The notes below the pieces were generated by a model. The model was given only the letters and a program-made list of their open reading frames with translations, ran no database searches and was not told where the DNA came from. Position numbers and translations under genes: made by a program. Positions 1 through 8,300 of a DNA stretch of 20,976 bases are shown one piece after another. Position 1 is the stretch's first letter. The number at the start of each line of letters is the position of its first letter. Source of the DNA: Acetobacteraceae bacterium (GTDB lineage: Bacteria > Pseudomonadota > Alphaproteobacteria > Acetobacterales > Acetobacteraceae); assembly GCA_027306955.1 (NCBI GenBank), contig DAHUXX010000100.1, positions 1 through 20,976 on the forward strand. Direction: 5' to 3'.

Positions 1-461
<461 letters not shown>

Positions 462-465
<4 letters not shown>

Positions 466-2219
466 AGCGGTTCTCCGAGATAGGCGCGGACCACCGCGGG
501 ATCGGCCAACACCTCCTGCGGCTTGCCGTCGGCGATGACGTGGCCGAAATCCAGCACCACCATGCGGTCGCAGAGATCGGCCACGGCGGCGATGACGTGC
601 TCGACCAGCACCACGCCGCGCACGCCGTACTGCGGCAGCCGCCGGACGGCGTTGCGGACCACCTCGCGCTCCTCCGCCGTCATGCCGGCCATCACCTCGT
701 CGAGCAGAACCACGTCCGGGGCGAGGCCGAGCACACGGGCGAACTCAAGCTGGCGCTGATGGCCCGGGCTGAGGCGGCTTGCCGGATCGCGCCACATCGG
801 CGTCAGCCCCATCACCTCCAGCACCCAGGCGGCATGCGCCTGCGCCCGCGCCGCCTGGCGGCCGTGGCGCGCGGCAAGGAGCACGTTCTCCCAGACCGTG
901 AGCGAGGGCATGAGGCGCGGGATCTGGAAGCTGCGCGCAAGCCCGCGCTGCGCGCGGCGGAAGGTCGGCAGCGCGGTGACGGGCTCGCCCTTGTAGTTGA
1001 TCGTGCCCGCCGTTGGCGCGACATAGCCGGTGATGGTGTTGAACAGGGTCGTCTTGCCGGCGCCGTTGGCGCCGATCACGCACAGGGTCTCGCCCTCGCC
1101 CAGCGTGAGCGAGACGTCGTCGAGGGCGGTGAGGCCCGAAAAGCGCACGGTGACGCCGCGCAGTTCGAGCAGCTTGCCGCCGGCAGGCGGCGCGGCCGCG
1201 GCCGGCGGCGGTGCCGCCTGCGGCAGCCCGCGCGCGGCGTGCACGATTGGCCGGCGGAGCCAGCCGAAGCGGTTGGCGATGCCCGTAAGTCCGCCCGGAA
1301 AGGCGAGCACGGTGGCGACCACCACCACGCCGTAGAGCGCGAGCTGAAGGTTGGGAAACGAGACCCCGAACTGCTCGCCCGCCAGCGTCAGGATCAGCGT
1401 GCCGAGGAACGGCCCCCAGAGCGTGCCGATGCCCCCGAACAGGACGAAGACCACCACCTGCAGGTCGAGCGAGGGGTTGAAGGCGGAGGTCGGGTCCATG
1501 TAGCTCCGGTTCCAGGCGACCAGGCCGCCCGCCATCGCCGGCAGCAGGGCGCTGAGCACGAAGGCGATCACCTTGACCCGGGTCGCCGGCACGCCGAGCG
1601 CGGCGGCGGCTTCCTCGTCCTCGTTCAGGCTCACCGCGTCGAGCCCGAAGCCGGAATAGACGAACAAGGCGTTGATGGCGAAGGCAGCGAGGGCCAGCAC
1701 CAGGGTTGCGTAATAAATTCGCACCGGCATCAATTCGGCCGGCAGGGACAGGCCGATCGACGCGCCGGCGAAGCCCCAGGAGTTGAACACCACGCTGAGG
1801 ATGCGGGCGAGGCCGAGCATGCCGAGCGCGAACAGGATCCCGCGCAGACGCAGCATGATCGGCCCGAGGATCAGGGCGGCGAGCGCGCCGACCAGGCCGC
1901 TCGCCAGCACCGCCAGATACCACGGCACGCCCGTGTGCATGACGAGCAGCGCGGTGGTGTAGGCACCGAGGCCGTAGAACGATACCTGCCCGAAGGAGAG
2001 ATAGCCGGTGAAGCCGCTGATCAGGTTCCACCCATAGGCGAGCACGATCGCGGTGAGCGTGTCGGTGGCGAGCTGGAGCGAATAGCCGGCCCCGAGCAGC
2101 GGGATGGCGGCCAGCGCGGCGAGCAGGACCAGGGGGCCCAGCAGGCCTCCCCGACCCGCCGGAGGGGGTACGGATGCGGCCGTCGTGCTGCGCCCGGCGG
2201 CTTGAGTGCTTTGGTCCAT
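462..2219 (-). CDS. LivM-LivG fusion: branched-chain amino-acid ABC permease joined to ATPase
   Basis: One 585-residue chain carries both a LivM-type inner-membrane permease and a LivG-type ATPase. Residues about 25-320 are the hydrophobic permease, including the GYLSFGQVSFYGLGAY segment (72-87) and FGGIGTLWGPFLG (261-273) characteristic of LivM. A proline/alanine-rich linker (about 331-348) leads into the ATPase, with Walker A GANGAGKTT (383-391), signature LSPGHQRQ (483-490), Walker B VVLLDE (503-508) and switch histidine H541. Two motif positions differ from the commonest LivG: LSPGH where LSYGQ is usual, and DEVMAGM where DEPAAGM is usual. The reading frame is open throughout, so this is a genuine fusion and not two adjacent genes. 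It starts 2 bp after the LivH stop and overlaps LivF by 4 bp. LivM-LivG fusions are known in proteobacteria. Substrate is unproven. Confidence 0.93.
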
Positions 2220-2221
2220 CG

Positions 2222-3082
2222 CTAGCGTATCCGCCGGAAGCGGCCCGGACGGGCCACCATGACGACCAGCAGGAGCACATAGGGCAGGATGTATTCCGCG
2301 TTGCCGCCCAGATAGTAGCCGGCGACCGATTGCGTGATGCCGAGCAGCACCGCAGCGATTGCGACGCCAAGATAGTCGCCGAGCCCGCCGAGGGCGATGA
2401 TGACGAAGGCGAGCAGCGTGAGGTCGGAGGCCGTCTGCGGCGCCACCGGCTGGATAATGATCACCAGCACGCCGGCGGCGGCGGCAAGACCGACGCCGAT
2501 GCCGAAAGCCGTCATGCGCACGAGTGCCACGTCGATGCCGCAGCTGATGGCGCCGGTCGGGCTTTGCGCGGCGGCAAGCAGGGTCTTGCCCGACATGCTG
2601 TGGTTCAACCAGGCATAGAGCAACGCCGACATCACGAGCGCGAAGACGCCGGCGACGACGAGCGCCTTGCCGAAGGCGAGCGAGCCGAGCTGCCAGCTCG
2701 ACTGCAGGTCCGGAACGGAGACGAAGTCCGCCCCGAACAACTGCAGCGCCAGCTCGATCAGGATATATGAGAGGCCGAAAGTCACCAGCAGGCTAAGCAG
2801 TTCGGAGCGGGCGCCGTGGCGCATCACCGGCTCAACCAGCAGGCGCTGGCCGAGGGCGCCCATGAGGGCGCCGGCGACGCCGGCGATCGGCAGCACCAGC
2901 AGCGGATTCGCCCCCGTGTGGGCGGTGAACCAGTAGGTGAACAGCCCGGCCAGCGCGATCACCGCGCCATGCGCGAGGTTGACCACGCCCATCACACCGA
3001 AGATCAGGTTGAGGCTCTGCGCGACAAGGACGTAGAGCCCGCCGAGCAGGATGCCGTTGACCAGCAACTGGAGCGCCAGCAT
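2222..3082 (-). CDS. livH: LivH-type branched-chain amino-acid ABC permease
   Basis: A 286-residue, almost entirely hydrophobic inner-membrane protein, close to the usual LivH length of about 290-305. The N-terminal LLVNGILLGGLYVLVAQSLN and the GVVNLAHGAVIALAG stretch (about residues 32-46) are LivH hallmarks, as is FVIIALGGLGDYLGV in the C-terminal half. It would form the translocation pore with the LivM part of the next gene. The loop expected to contact the ATPase reads AAAQSPTGAISCGID, in place of the more usual RACAED-type sequence. The ATG start is preceded by GAGGGG at 5 nt spacing. A perfect 12-bp hairpin lies just upstream, between this gene and the binding-protein gene. The stop is 2 bp from the next start. 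Confidence 0.93.
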   Translation of the reverse strand: MLALQLLVNGILLGGLYVLVAQSLNLIFGVMGVVNLAHGAVIALAGLFTYWFTAHTGANPLLVLPIAGVAGALMGALGQRLLVEPVMRHGARSELLSLLVTFGLSYILIELALQLFGADFVSVPDLQSSWQLGSLAFGKALVVAGVFALVMSALLYAWLNHSMSGKTLLAAAQSPTGAISCGIDVALVRMTAFGIGVGLAAAAGVLVIIIQPVAPQTASDLTLLAFVIIALGGLGDYLGVAIAAVLLGITQSVAGYYLGGNAEYILPYVLLLVVMVARPGRFRRIR

Positions 3083-3098
3083 CCCGTCCCCTCATGAT

Positions 3099-3126
3099 GA
3101 CGGGCGCGGCCTGCGCCGCGCCCGTC
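3099..3126 (-). promoter_or_regulatory. Perfect intercistronic hairpin between binding protein and livH
   Basis: GACGGGCGCGGC (3099-3110) and GCCGCGCCCGTC (3115-3126) form a perfect 12-bp stem with a CTGC loop. It starts about 25 nt after the binding-protein stop and ends a few bases before the livH ribosome-binding site. No T-run follows on the minus strand, so a classic intrinsic terminator is unlikely. A transcript-stabilising or partially attenuating stem-loop, which would keep binding-protein mRNA in excess over permease mRNA, fits the position. That role is inferred. Confidence 0.7.
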
Positions 3127-3150
3127 CCGGACCGATGTTACGAATAGCGA

Positions 3151-4341
3151 TCAATTTCCGGTGTAGGGGATCTCGGGCTTGGCTTGAGCGAGCGAGGCGG
3201 GAGCCACGAGCTTCAGCACCCCGCTCTGGATCTGCACCCTGTCCTGCACCGCGCCGACGGTGTGGCCGTACTGGTTGTCCTGGATCGGCCCCTGGATCGA
3301 CTCCACCTTATGGGTCACGATCCATTGGCGGATCTTTTCCTGGTCGAGCGAGTGCGTCCCCTCCACCGCCGCGCCGAGCAGCTGGGTCGCGGTGTAGGCG
3401 GCCGCGGCGTGATAGTCGGGCTCCGCGTGGAACATCTTCTTGTAGTCGGCGATGAACTTGGCGTTGCCCGGGGTCTTGAAGTTGAACCACCAGCCCGAGT
3501 TGCCGTAGACGCGGTTGGCGAGCGGGCCGAGCGCCTTCACGTACGCCGCCTCCACCGGACCCACCGTCTCACCCATGAATTGCGGCGCGTAGCCCTGCTG
3601 GTGCAGCGAACGGACCAGGTTCACCGAGTCCGGATAATAGCCGCATTCCAGAACCACGGCCGGCTTGGCGTTCTTGATCGCGAGCGCGATGGACGAAAAG
3701 TCGGTCTGCAGCGTGTAGGTGGTCTGGTAGACGATCTTGAAGCCGAGTTCCTTCGCCTGCGCCACGCGGGCATGATAGCAGGCGAGCGAATAGGCGGACT
3801 CGAGACCAAGCAGCGCCACCGTCTTCGCCCCGTGCTGCTTCGCCAGCGGCAGAAGCTGGTGCAGATAGGTGGTGGAATCGGCGGTATTCATCAGGTTCCA
3901 GGTGTTGCCCTTCACATAGATCGAGGGCACTGAGGCGCCGGGCTCCAGTGTCGCCATGTGATACTTGTTGATCAGCGGCGCCACCGCGACGGTGACGAGG
4001 CTGGAATAGGGGCCGATCAGCAGGTTCACCTTGTCGAGCGTGATGAGCCGCTGATAGAGCCGCACCGCCGCGCCCGGGCTGCTCTTGTCGTCGTAGACCT
4101 TCAGCTCGACTTTGCGGCCGAGCCAGCCGCCATGCGCGTTGATTTCGGCAACGCCAAGTTGCAGGCCCCTGAGCTGGTATTCGCCGTCGGTTGCAAGGGG
4201 GCCGGTTTCCGAAACCGTGGTCCCGATCACGATCGGCTTGGCGGCCTGCGCCACGCCACCAAGACCGATCAGGCAGCTGAACGCGGCAAGCGCGCCGCGG
4301 CAATAAGACGATGCGCCCCATGGGCGACGTTGGCTGGGCAT
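3151..4341 (-). CDS. Periplasmic amino-acid (Leu/Ile/Val-type) ABC transporter substrate-binding protein
   Basis: A 396-residue type I periplasmic binding protein (Peripla_BP_6 / LivJ-LivK class), the substrate receptor of the importer encoded downstream. Residues 1-33 look like a Sec signal peptide: basic start, hydrophobic stretch ALAAFSCLIGLGG, cleavage likely after VAQA or VAQAA. The mature protein begins KPIVIGTTVSETGPLATDGEYQLRG, the usual first strand and ligand loop. It continues with GLQLGVAEINAHGGWLGRKVEL and LLIGPYSSLVTVAVAPLINKY, all typical of the class. There is no lipobox cysteine at the expected cleavage site. The ATG at 4341 has a GGGGAGGA ribosome-binding site about 9 nt upstream. 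It heads the transport block and has its own candidate promoter. Exact ligand cannot be assigned; branched-chain amino acids are likely from the neighbouring degradation genes. Confidence 0.9.
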   Translation of the reverse strand: MPSQRRPWGASSYCRGALAAFSCLIGLGGVAQAAKPIVIGTTVSETGPLATDGEYQLRGLQLGVAEINAHGGWLGRKVELKVYDDKSSPGAAVRLYQRLITLDKVNLLIGPYSSLVTVAVAPLINKYHMATLEPGASVPSIYVKGNTWNLMNTADSTTYLHQLLPLAKQHGAKTVALLGLESAYSLACYHARVAQAKELGFKIVYQTTYTLQTDFSSIALAIKNAKPAVVLECGYYPDSVNLVRSLHQQGYAPQFMGETVGPVEAAYVKALGPLANRVYGNSGWWFNFKTPGNAKFIADYKKMFHAEPDYHAAAAYTATQLLGAAVEGTHSLDQEKIRQWIVTHKVESIQGPIQDNQYGHTVGAVQDRVQIQSGVLKLVAPASLAQAKPEIPYTGN

Positions 4342-4360
4342 CTCCTGCGTTCCTCCCCAA

Positions 4361-4392
4361 ATTACTTGCCGGACATATTACTTGCCGGACAT
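4361..4392. repeat. Perfect 16-bp tandem duplication upstream of the binding-protein gene
   Basis: ATTACTTGCCGGACAT occurs twice head-to-tail (4361-4376 and 4377-4392) with no mismatch. A third copy of its core ACTTGCCGG is found at 4443-4451. The pair lies in the untranslated leader just 5' of the ribosome-binding site of the minus-strand gene. It could be a recent slippage duplication or paired regulator/RNA elements; the sequence does not decide. Confidence 0.85.
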
Positions 4393-4430
4393 TTTTCAGG
4401 TGGCCGACCCATCGGTCCCTGTTTAGACAG

Positions 4431-4459
4431 ATCATAGCCTGCACTTGCCGGCATCTGAA
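4431..4459 (-). promoter_or_regulatory. Candidate sigma-70 promoter for the transport block
   Basis: On the minus strand TTCAGA (4459-4454) and TATGAT (4436-4431) are separated by exactly 17 nt, matching 4/6 and 5/6 of the sigma-70 hexamers. Transcription would start near 4424 and give a leader of about 80 nt that includes the 16-bp tandem repeat. The match is by eye only. It is supported by position in the only sizeable gap (4342-4592) between the two minus-strand gene blocks. Confidence 0.35.
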
Positions 4460-4540
4460 GGCAATATGGGCCCGTAACGGCGTGCTTGTTGCCCCCACGG
4501 CGGGGTTGCCGCCACAGCGGGAGGGATGCCAGGGAGCAGG

Positions 4541-4563
4541 GTTGAGCCGCGAAGCGGATCAAC
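4541..4563 (-). terminator. Imperfect hairpin after the GTPase gene, possible terminator
   Basis: GTTGAGCCGC (4541-4550) pairs with GCGGATCAAC (4554-4563), 9 of 10 positions, across a GAA loop. It sits about 30 nt beyond the stop of the minus-strand GTPase gene, where a terminator of the degradation block would be expected. No T-run follows on that strand, so it may be Rho-dependent context or chance. Confidence 0.3.
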
Positions 4564-4592
4564 GGAGCAAAGATGGCGCTCGTCCGCCGGCT

Positions 4593-5945
4593 TCAGCGCG
4601 GCCGGCGCGCCGGTTCCTCCTGGACGTTCAGCCCGTGCTTGCGCAGGAAGGCGCTGATGAGGGGCGCAAGCGGGGCGGCCGGATCCTCGGCGAAGTCGTA
4701 GCGGGCGCGGATCAGTGGCTTGTTGACCTGCAGCAGGGCGGCAAGATCGATCGGGGTGGCGACGACGACCGCATCAGCGTCCGAAGCCGCGATGGTTTGG
4801 CCCAGGGCGGCGAGCTGGCTTGGGCTGTAGCCCATGGCGGGCAGCACCTGGCCGATATGCGGGTAGGCGGCGAAGACGGTGAGGAGTTCCGGGGGGGCGG
4901 AGCGGCGCGGGTCGACCAGTTCCGCGGCGCCGGCGGCGAGCGCCGCGGCGGCGCCGGCGCCCGAGGGCATGCCGCCATGGGTGATGGTGGGGCCGTCCTC
5001 GACCACGAGCACGCGGCGGCCACGGACGGCAGCCGCGTCGTCGACGCGGACGGGGGAAAAGCCGCGCAGGACCGTGGCGCGCGGGTTGACCTCGCGCAGG
5101 CGGGCGATGAGGGCGGCGACGTCCCCGGGCGCGGCGGCATCCGCCTTGTTGGCGACGAGGATGTCCGCCATGCGCGCGACGGCCTCGCCGGGGTGGTGGG
5201 TGGTGACCTGGTCCGGGCGCAGCGCGTCTGCAACGGCGATGTGCAGGTCCGGGCGGATGAACGGGAAGTCGTTGTTGCCGCCGTCCCAGACCAGGATGTC
5301 GGCCTCGGCCTCTGCGGCACGCAGGATCGCGGCGTAGTCGACCCCGGCGAAGACGACGCCGCCGGCGGCGATGTGGGGTTCGTATTCCTCGCGTTCCTCG
5401 ATGGTGCAGTCGGCGGCGGCGAGATCCGCGCGCGTCGCGAAGCGCTGCACGCGCTCGCGGAGGAGGTCGCCGTAGGGCATCGGGTGGCGCAGCACGCCGA
5501 CGCGCAGGCGGTGGTGGCGGAGATGGCCAGCGAGCCAGCGCGAGATCGGCGATTTGCCGCAGCCGGTCCTGAGGCCGCTGACCGCGATCACCGGGCGGGA
5601 AGCGGCGAGCATGGTGCGCCGCGGGCCGAGCAGGGCGAAGTCCGCGCCCGTGGCGAGCGCGCGCGAGGCAAGGTGCATGACGTGGGCGTGCGCCACGTCG
5701 CTGTAGGCGAAGACAACCTGGTCCACGCGTTCGGCCCGGCAGAGATCCTCCAGTTTCGCTTCGGCAACAATAGGGATCCCGTTGGGGTAGTACCGGCCGG
5801 CGAGGGAAGCGGGATAGGTGCGGTTCGCGATGCCCGGGATCTGGGTGGCGGTGAAGGCGACGACGGTGGCGGCGGGATCGTCGCGGTAGACGACATTGAA
5901 ATTGTGGAAATCGCGGCCGGCGGCGCCGAGGATGACGATGCGCAT
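4593..5945 (-). CDS. Predicted GTPase, cyclic 2,3-diphosphoglycerate synthetase-like (COG2403)
   Basis: A 450-residue cytoplasmic P-loop protein. The start MRIVILGAAGRDFHNFN, the phosphate-loop-like GLRTGCGKS (124-132), WDGGNNDFPF (220-229), NKAD (266-269, the guanine-specificity NKxD type) and EDGPTITHGGM (316-326) together mark the COG2403 family. Archaeal members cyclise 2,3-bisphosphoglycerate. The activity of bacterial members is, to my knowledge, not established, so the enzyme name should be read as a family label. It follows the decarboxylase gene by 7 bp and ends the degradation block, so co-transcription is likely. No signal peptide or membrane segment is visible. The ribosome-binding site is weak (GAGCAAAAG before ATG), which suggests translational coupling. 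A role as a nucleotide-dependent enzyme or chaperone for the neighbouring decarboxylase or dehydrogenase is speculative. Confidence 0.8.
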   Translation of the reverse strand: MRIVILGAAGRDFHNFNVVYRDDPAATVVAFTATQIPGIANRTYPASLAGRYYPNGIPIVAEAKLEDLCRAERVDQVVFAYSDVAHAHVMHLASRALATGADFALLGPRRTMLAASRPVIAVSGLRTGCGKSPISRWLAGHLRHHRLRVGVLRHPMPYGDLLRERVQRFATRADLAAADCTIEEREEYEPHIAAGGVVFAGVDYAAILRAAEAEADILVWDGGNNDFPFIRPDLHIAVADALRPDQVTTHHPGEAVARMADILVANKADAAAPGDVAALIARLREVNPRATVLRGFSPVRVDDAAAVRGRRVLVVEDGPTITHGGMPSGAGAAAALAAGAAELVDPRRSAPPELLTVFAAYPHIGQVLPAMGYSPSQLAALGQTIAASDADAVVVATPIDLAALLQVNKPLIRARYDFAEDPAAPLAPLISAFLRKHGLNVQEEPARRPR

Positions 5946-5952
5946 CTTTTGC

Positions 5953-7164
5953 TCACGCTGTTGTCGCGGCGGTGTCCACGCAATGGGTGGCGAGCGGAGG
6001 GAAGCCGTTGAACTCGACCGAGGCGTAGCTTGCGGTGTAGGCGCCGGCGCTGAGGAAATCGACGGTGTCGCCGATGGCGAGGTCGAGCGGCATGGCGTAG
6101 TTGGCGCGGTCGTAGATGATGTCCGTGCTGTCGCAGGTGGGGCCGGCGAGCACGGCGGGCTCCGCGGGGGCGACGTCGTGGCGGGTACGCAGCGGGTAGT
6201 GGATGGCCTCGTGCTGGGTTTCGGCGAGGCCGTTGTAGCGGCCGGCGTCGAGGTAGATCCAGCGCCGGGCGTCGTGGCCGCCGTGGCGGGCGATGAGCAG
6301 CACCTGGGCGCGCAGCAGGCCTGCGTCCGCGGTCATGTAGCGGCCAGGCTCGATCATGAGTTGCGGCGCCGATGAGCCGAAGTGCCGGGTGACGGACGTC
6401 ATGATCGTCGCGGCGTATTCGGCGAGTGCCGGCAGCGGCGTGCGGTATTGCGCGGGGAGGCCACCGCCGAGATCGAGCAGGTCGAGCGTGACGCCGGCGC
6501 GGTGGCAGGCGTTGAAAACGCTGCAAGCGGTGCCGATGGCGGCGTCCCAGCGCAGCGGGTCGGTCTGCTGCGAGCCGACGTGGAACGAGACCCCGGTGGG
6601 GCGCAGGCCGAGCGAGCCGGCGTGCGTGAGCAGTTCCACCGCCATCGCGGCGGAGCAGCCGAATTTGCGGGAGAGCGGCCATTCGGCGCCGGCGGCGTGC
6701 ACGGAGAGGCGGCAGAAGACGCGCGCGCCTGGGGCCGCGCGTGCCAGTTTCTCGAGCTCCGCCGGACTGTCGAAGGCGAACAGCGCGATGCCGGCCGCGT
6801 GCGCCTGCGCGATGTCGCGCTCGCGCTTGATGGTGTTGCCGAAGCAGCATCGTTGCGCATTGATACCGAGCCCGAGGCAGCGGCCGATTTCGCCGATGCT
6901 GGCGACGTCGAAGCCGATGTCCATTCTGGCGAGCGCTGCCAGCACCGGGGGCGCCGGGTTGGCCTTCACGGCGTAGTAGATGCGTGTGCCCGGAAGCAGC
7001 GCGCGCAGGGCGAGGCAGTGCTGGCGCACGGTTTCGAGATCGATGACGACGCAGGGCGTTGGCGGCAGCTGGCTCGCGAGGAAGCGGTCGATCCGCGCCA
7101 GCGTCGCGGCCCGTTGCGGGAGGGAGGCCCCGTACAGGTCCGACACGGGCGCGGGGTGGTTCAA
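5953..7164 (-). CDS. Type III PLP-dependent decarboxylase, ornithine/lysine decarboxylase family
   Basis: A 403-residue fold III (alanine-racemase-like) PLP enzyme that would decarboxylate ornithine to putrescine (or lysine to cadaverine) in the cytoplasm. The PLP lysine is K67 in YYAVKANP. HVGSQ is at 195-199, the phosphate-binding EPGRY at 272-276, and the catalytic cysteine/aspartate pair C344-D345 lies in GPTCDSTD. GAYTASYASVEFNGF near the end is also typical of ornithine decarboxylases and argues against diaminopimelate or arginine decarboxylase. The start is a TTG at 7164, with TTGA overlapping the TGA stop of the dehydrogenase gene. A GTG at codon 7 is an alternative. Its place inside a 2-oxo-acid degradation operon is unusual for a polyamine gene. 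Ornithine versus lysine specificity is not decided from sequence. Confidence 0.85.
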   Translation of the reverse strand: MNHPAPVSDLYGASLPQRAATLARIDRFLASQLPPTPCVVIDLETVRQHCLALRALLPGTRIYYAVKANPAPPVLAALARMDIGFDVASIGEIGRCLGLGINAQRCCFGNTIKRERDIAQAHAAGIALFAFDSPAELEKLARAAPGARVFCRLSVHAAGAEWPLSRKFGCSAAMAVELLTHAGSLGLRPTGVSFHVGSQQTDPLRWDAAIGTACSVFNACHRAGVTLDLLDLGGGLPAQYRTPLPALAEYAATIMTSVTRHFGSSAPQLMIEPGRYMTADAGLLRAQVLLIARHGGHDARRWIYLDAGRYNGLAETQHEAIHYPLRTRHDVAPAEPAVLAGPTCDSTDIIYDRANYAMPLDLAIGDTVDFLSAGAYTASYASVEFNGFPPLATHCVDTAATTA

Positions 7165-8273
7165 CGCCGGCCCCAGCGCCGGTAGCCCATGGCCTCCTCG
7201 ACACGCCTGGTGGCCATGGCGATGGCGGCGGCGCGGGGCTGTTCGTTACGTTCTCGTGCTGACTCCAGCACCGCGCGGGTGTTGGTGCCGATCTTCTGGG
7301 CGATGGCGGCGAAGGCGCCGGCCTCGTTGCCACCATGATATTCTACCGCCGCGCCGATCACGCCGCCGGCATTGGCGATGAAGTCCGGCAGCACGACCAC
7401 GCCGCGCGCGTGGAGAGCCGCCTCGGCCTCGGCGGTCGCGGGGATGTTGGCGCCCTCGGCGACGAGTTTCGCCTGGAGCCGCGCGATGTTGTCGGCGCGC
7501 AGCACGTCCGGGCGGGCGGCGGGGATCCAGATGTCGCAGGCAGCCCCGATGACGGCGTCGGGGTCGCGCTTGTCGCCGGTGGGGAAGTCGCGCAGCGGGC
7601 GGCCGGCCAGCTTATGGTGCGTGACGGCGGCGACATCGAGGCCGGCGGGGTCGAGCAAGGTCGCGCTGGTGTCGGAGGCGGCGACCAGGACGGCACCCTT
7701 TTCGGCGAGAAAGCGCGCGGCGTGGCGGCCGACGGCGCCGAACCCCTGGACCGCGACGCGCGCGCCGGCGAGCGAGAGGCCGCAATAGGGCAGCGCCGCC
7801 TCGATGGCGGCGACCAGACCGAACCCGGTGGCGCCGATCTCGTCGATGGGGATGCCGCCGAGCACGGGCGGCAGGCCGGCGGCACGACCGGTTTCGTCCT
7901 GGACCCAGGCGATGCAGCGCTCGTCCGTGCCCATGTCCGGACCCGGAATGTAGTCCGTGATGTCGCGCAGCGCGCCGGCGAAGGCGCGCATCAGCCGCTC
8001 CTTCTCCGCGAGCTTCATGTGGGGATCGGCGGCGATGACAGATTTGCCGCCGCCGTGCGGCAGGCCGGCGGCGGCGTTCTTCAGCGTCATGGCGCGGGCG
8101 AGGCGCGCGCATTCGGCGAGCGTGACGTCCGGGGCCATGCGGACCCCGCCGATCGACGGGCCGCAGGCGGTGTTGTCGACCACGACGATGGCGCGCAGGC
8201 CGCAAGCGGGGACGCTGAGGTGCACGATCTTTTCCGGACCCATTGCGTCGGCGGAGGCAAAGATGTCGTCCAC
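7161..8273 (-). CDS. Glu/Leu/Phe/Val-type amino-acid dehydrogenase (leucine dehydrogenase-like)
   Basis: A 370-residue NAD(P)-dependent amino-acid dehydrogenase that oxidatively deaminates an amino acid to the 2-oxo acid and ammonia. K65 in AMTLKNAAAG and K77 in GGGKSVIA are the substrate-binding and catalytic lysines. D113 in GPDMGTD is the catalytic aspartate. A Rossmann fold begins at VAVQGFGAVG (173-182), and DFIANAGGVI is near the C-terminus. The length matches leucine/phenylalanine/valine dehydrogenases (about 350-370) better than glutamate dehydrogenase (over 410). Position directly after the branched-chain 2-oxo-acid dehydrogenase genes supports leucine/valine as substrate, but this is inference. 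The start is GTG at 8273 with AAGGGAG 7 nt upstream. The stop overlaps the decarboxylase start. Confidence 0.87.
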   Translation of the reverse strand: MDDIFASADAMGPEKIVHLSVPACGLRAIVVVDNTACGPSIGGVRMAPDVTLAECARLARAMTLKNAAAGLPHGGGKSVIAADPHMKLAEKERLMRAFAGALRDITDYIPGPDMGTDERCIAWVQDETGRAAGLPPVLGGIPIDEIGATGFGLVAAIEAALPYCGLSLAGARVAVQGFGAVGRHAARFLAEKGAVLVAASDTSATLLDPAGLDVAAVTHHKLAGRPLRDFPTGDKRDPDAVIGAACDIWIPAARPDVLRADNIARLQAKLVAEGANIPATAEAEAALHARGVVVLPDFIANAGGVIGAAVEYHGGNEAGAFAAIAQKIGTNTRAVLESARERNEQPRAAAIAMATRRVEEAMGYRRWGRR

Positions 8274-8300
8274 GATACGTCTCCCTTGCGGTGGATGCCG

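Noticed and set aside
4311..6011. A 566-residue open frame on the plus strand over the GTPase gene and the repeat-containing gap.
   Set aside because: Antisense to a motif-complete gene; its only non-overlapping part is the 251-bp gap, where it shows no recognisable sequence.
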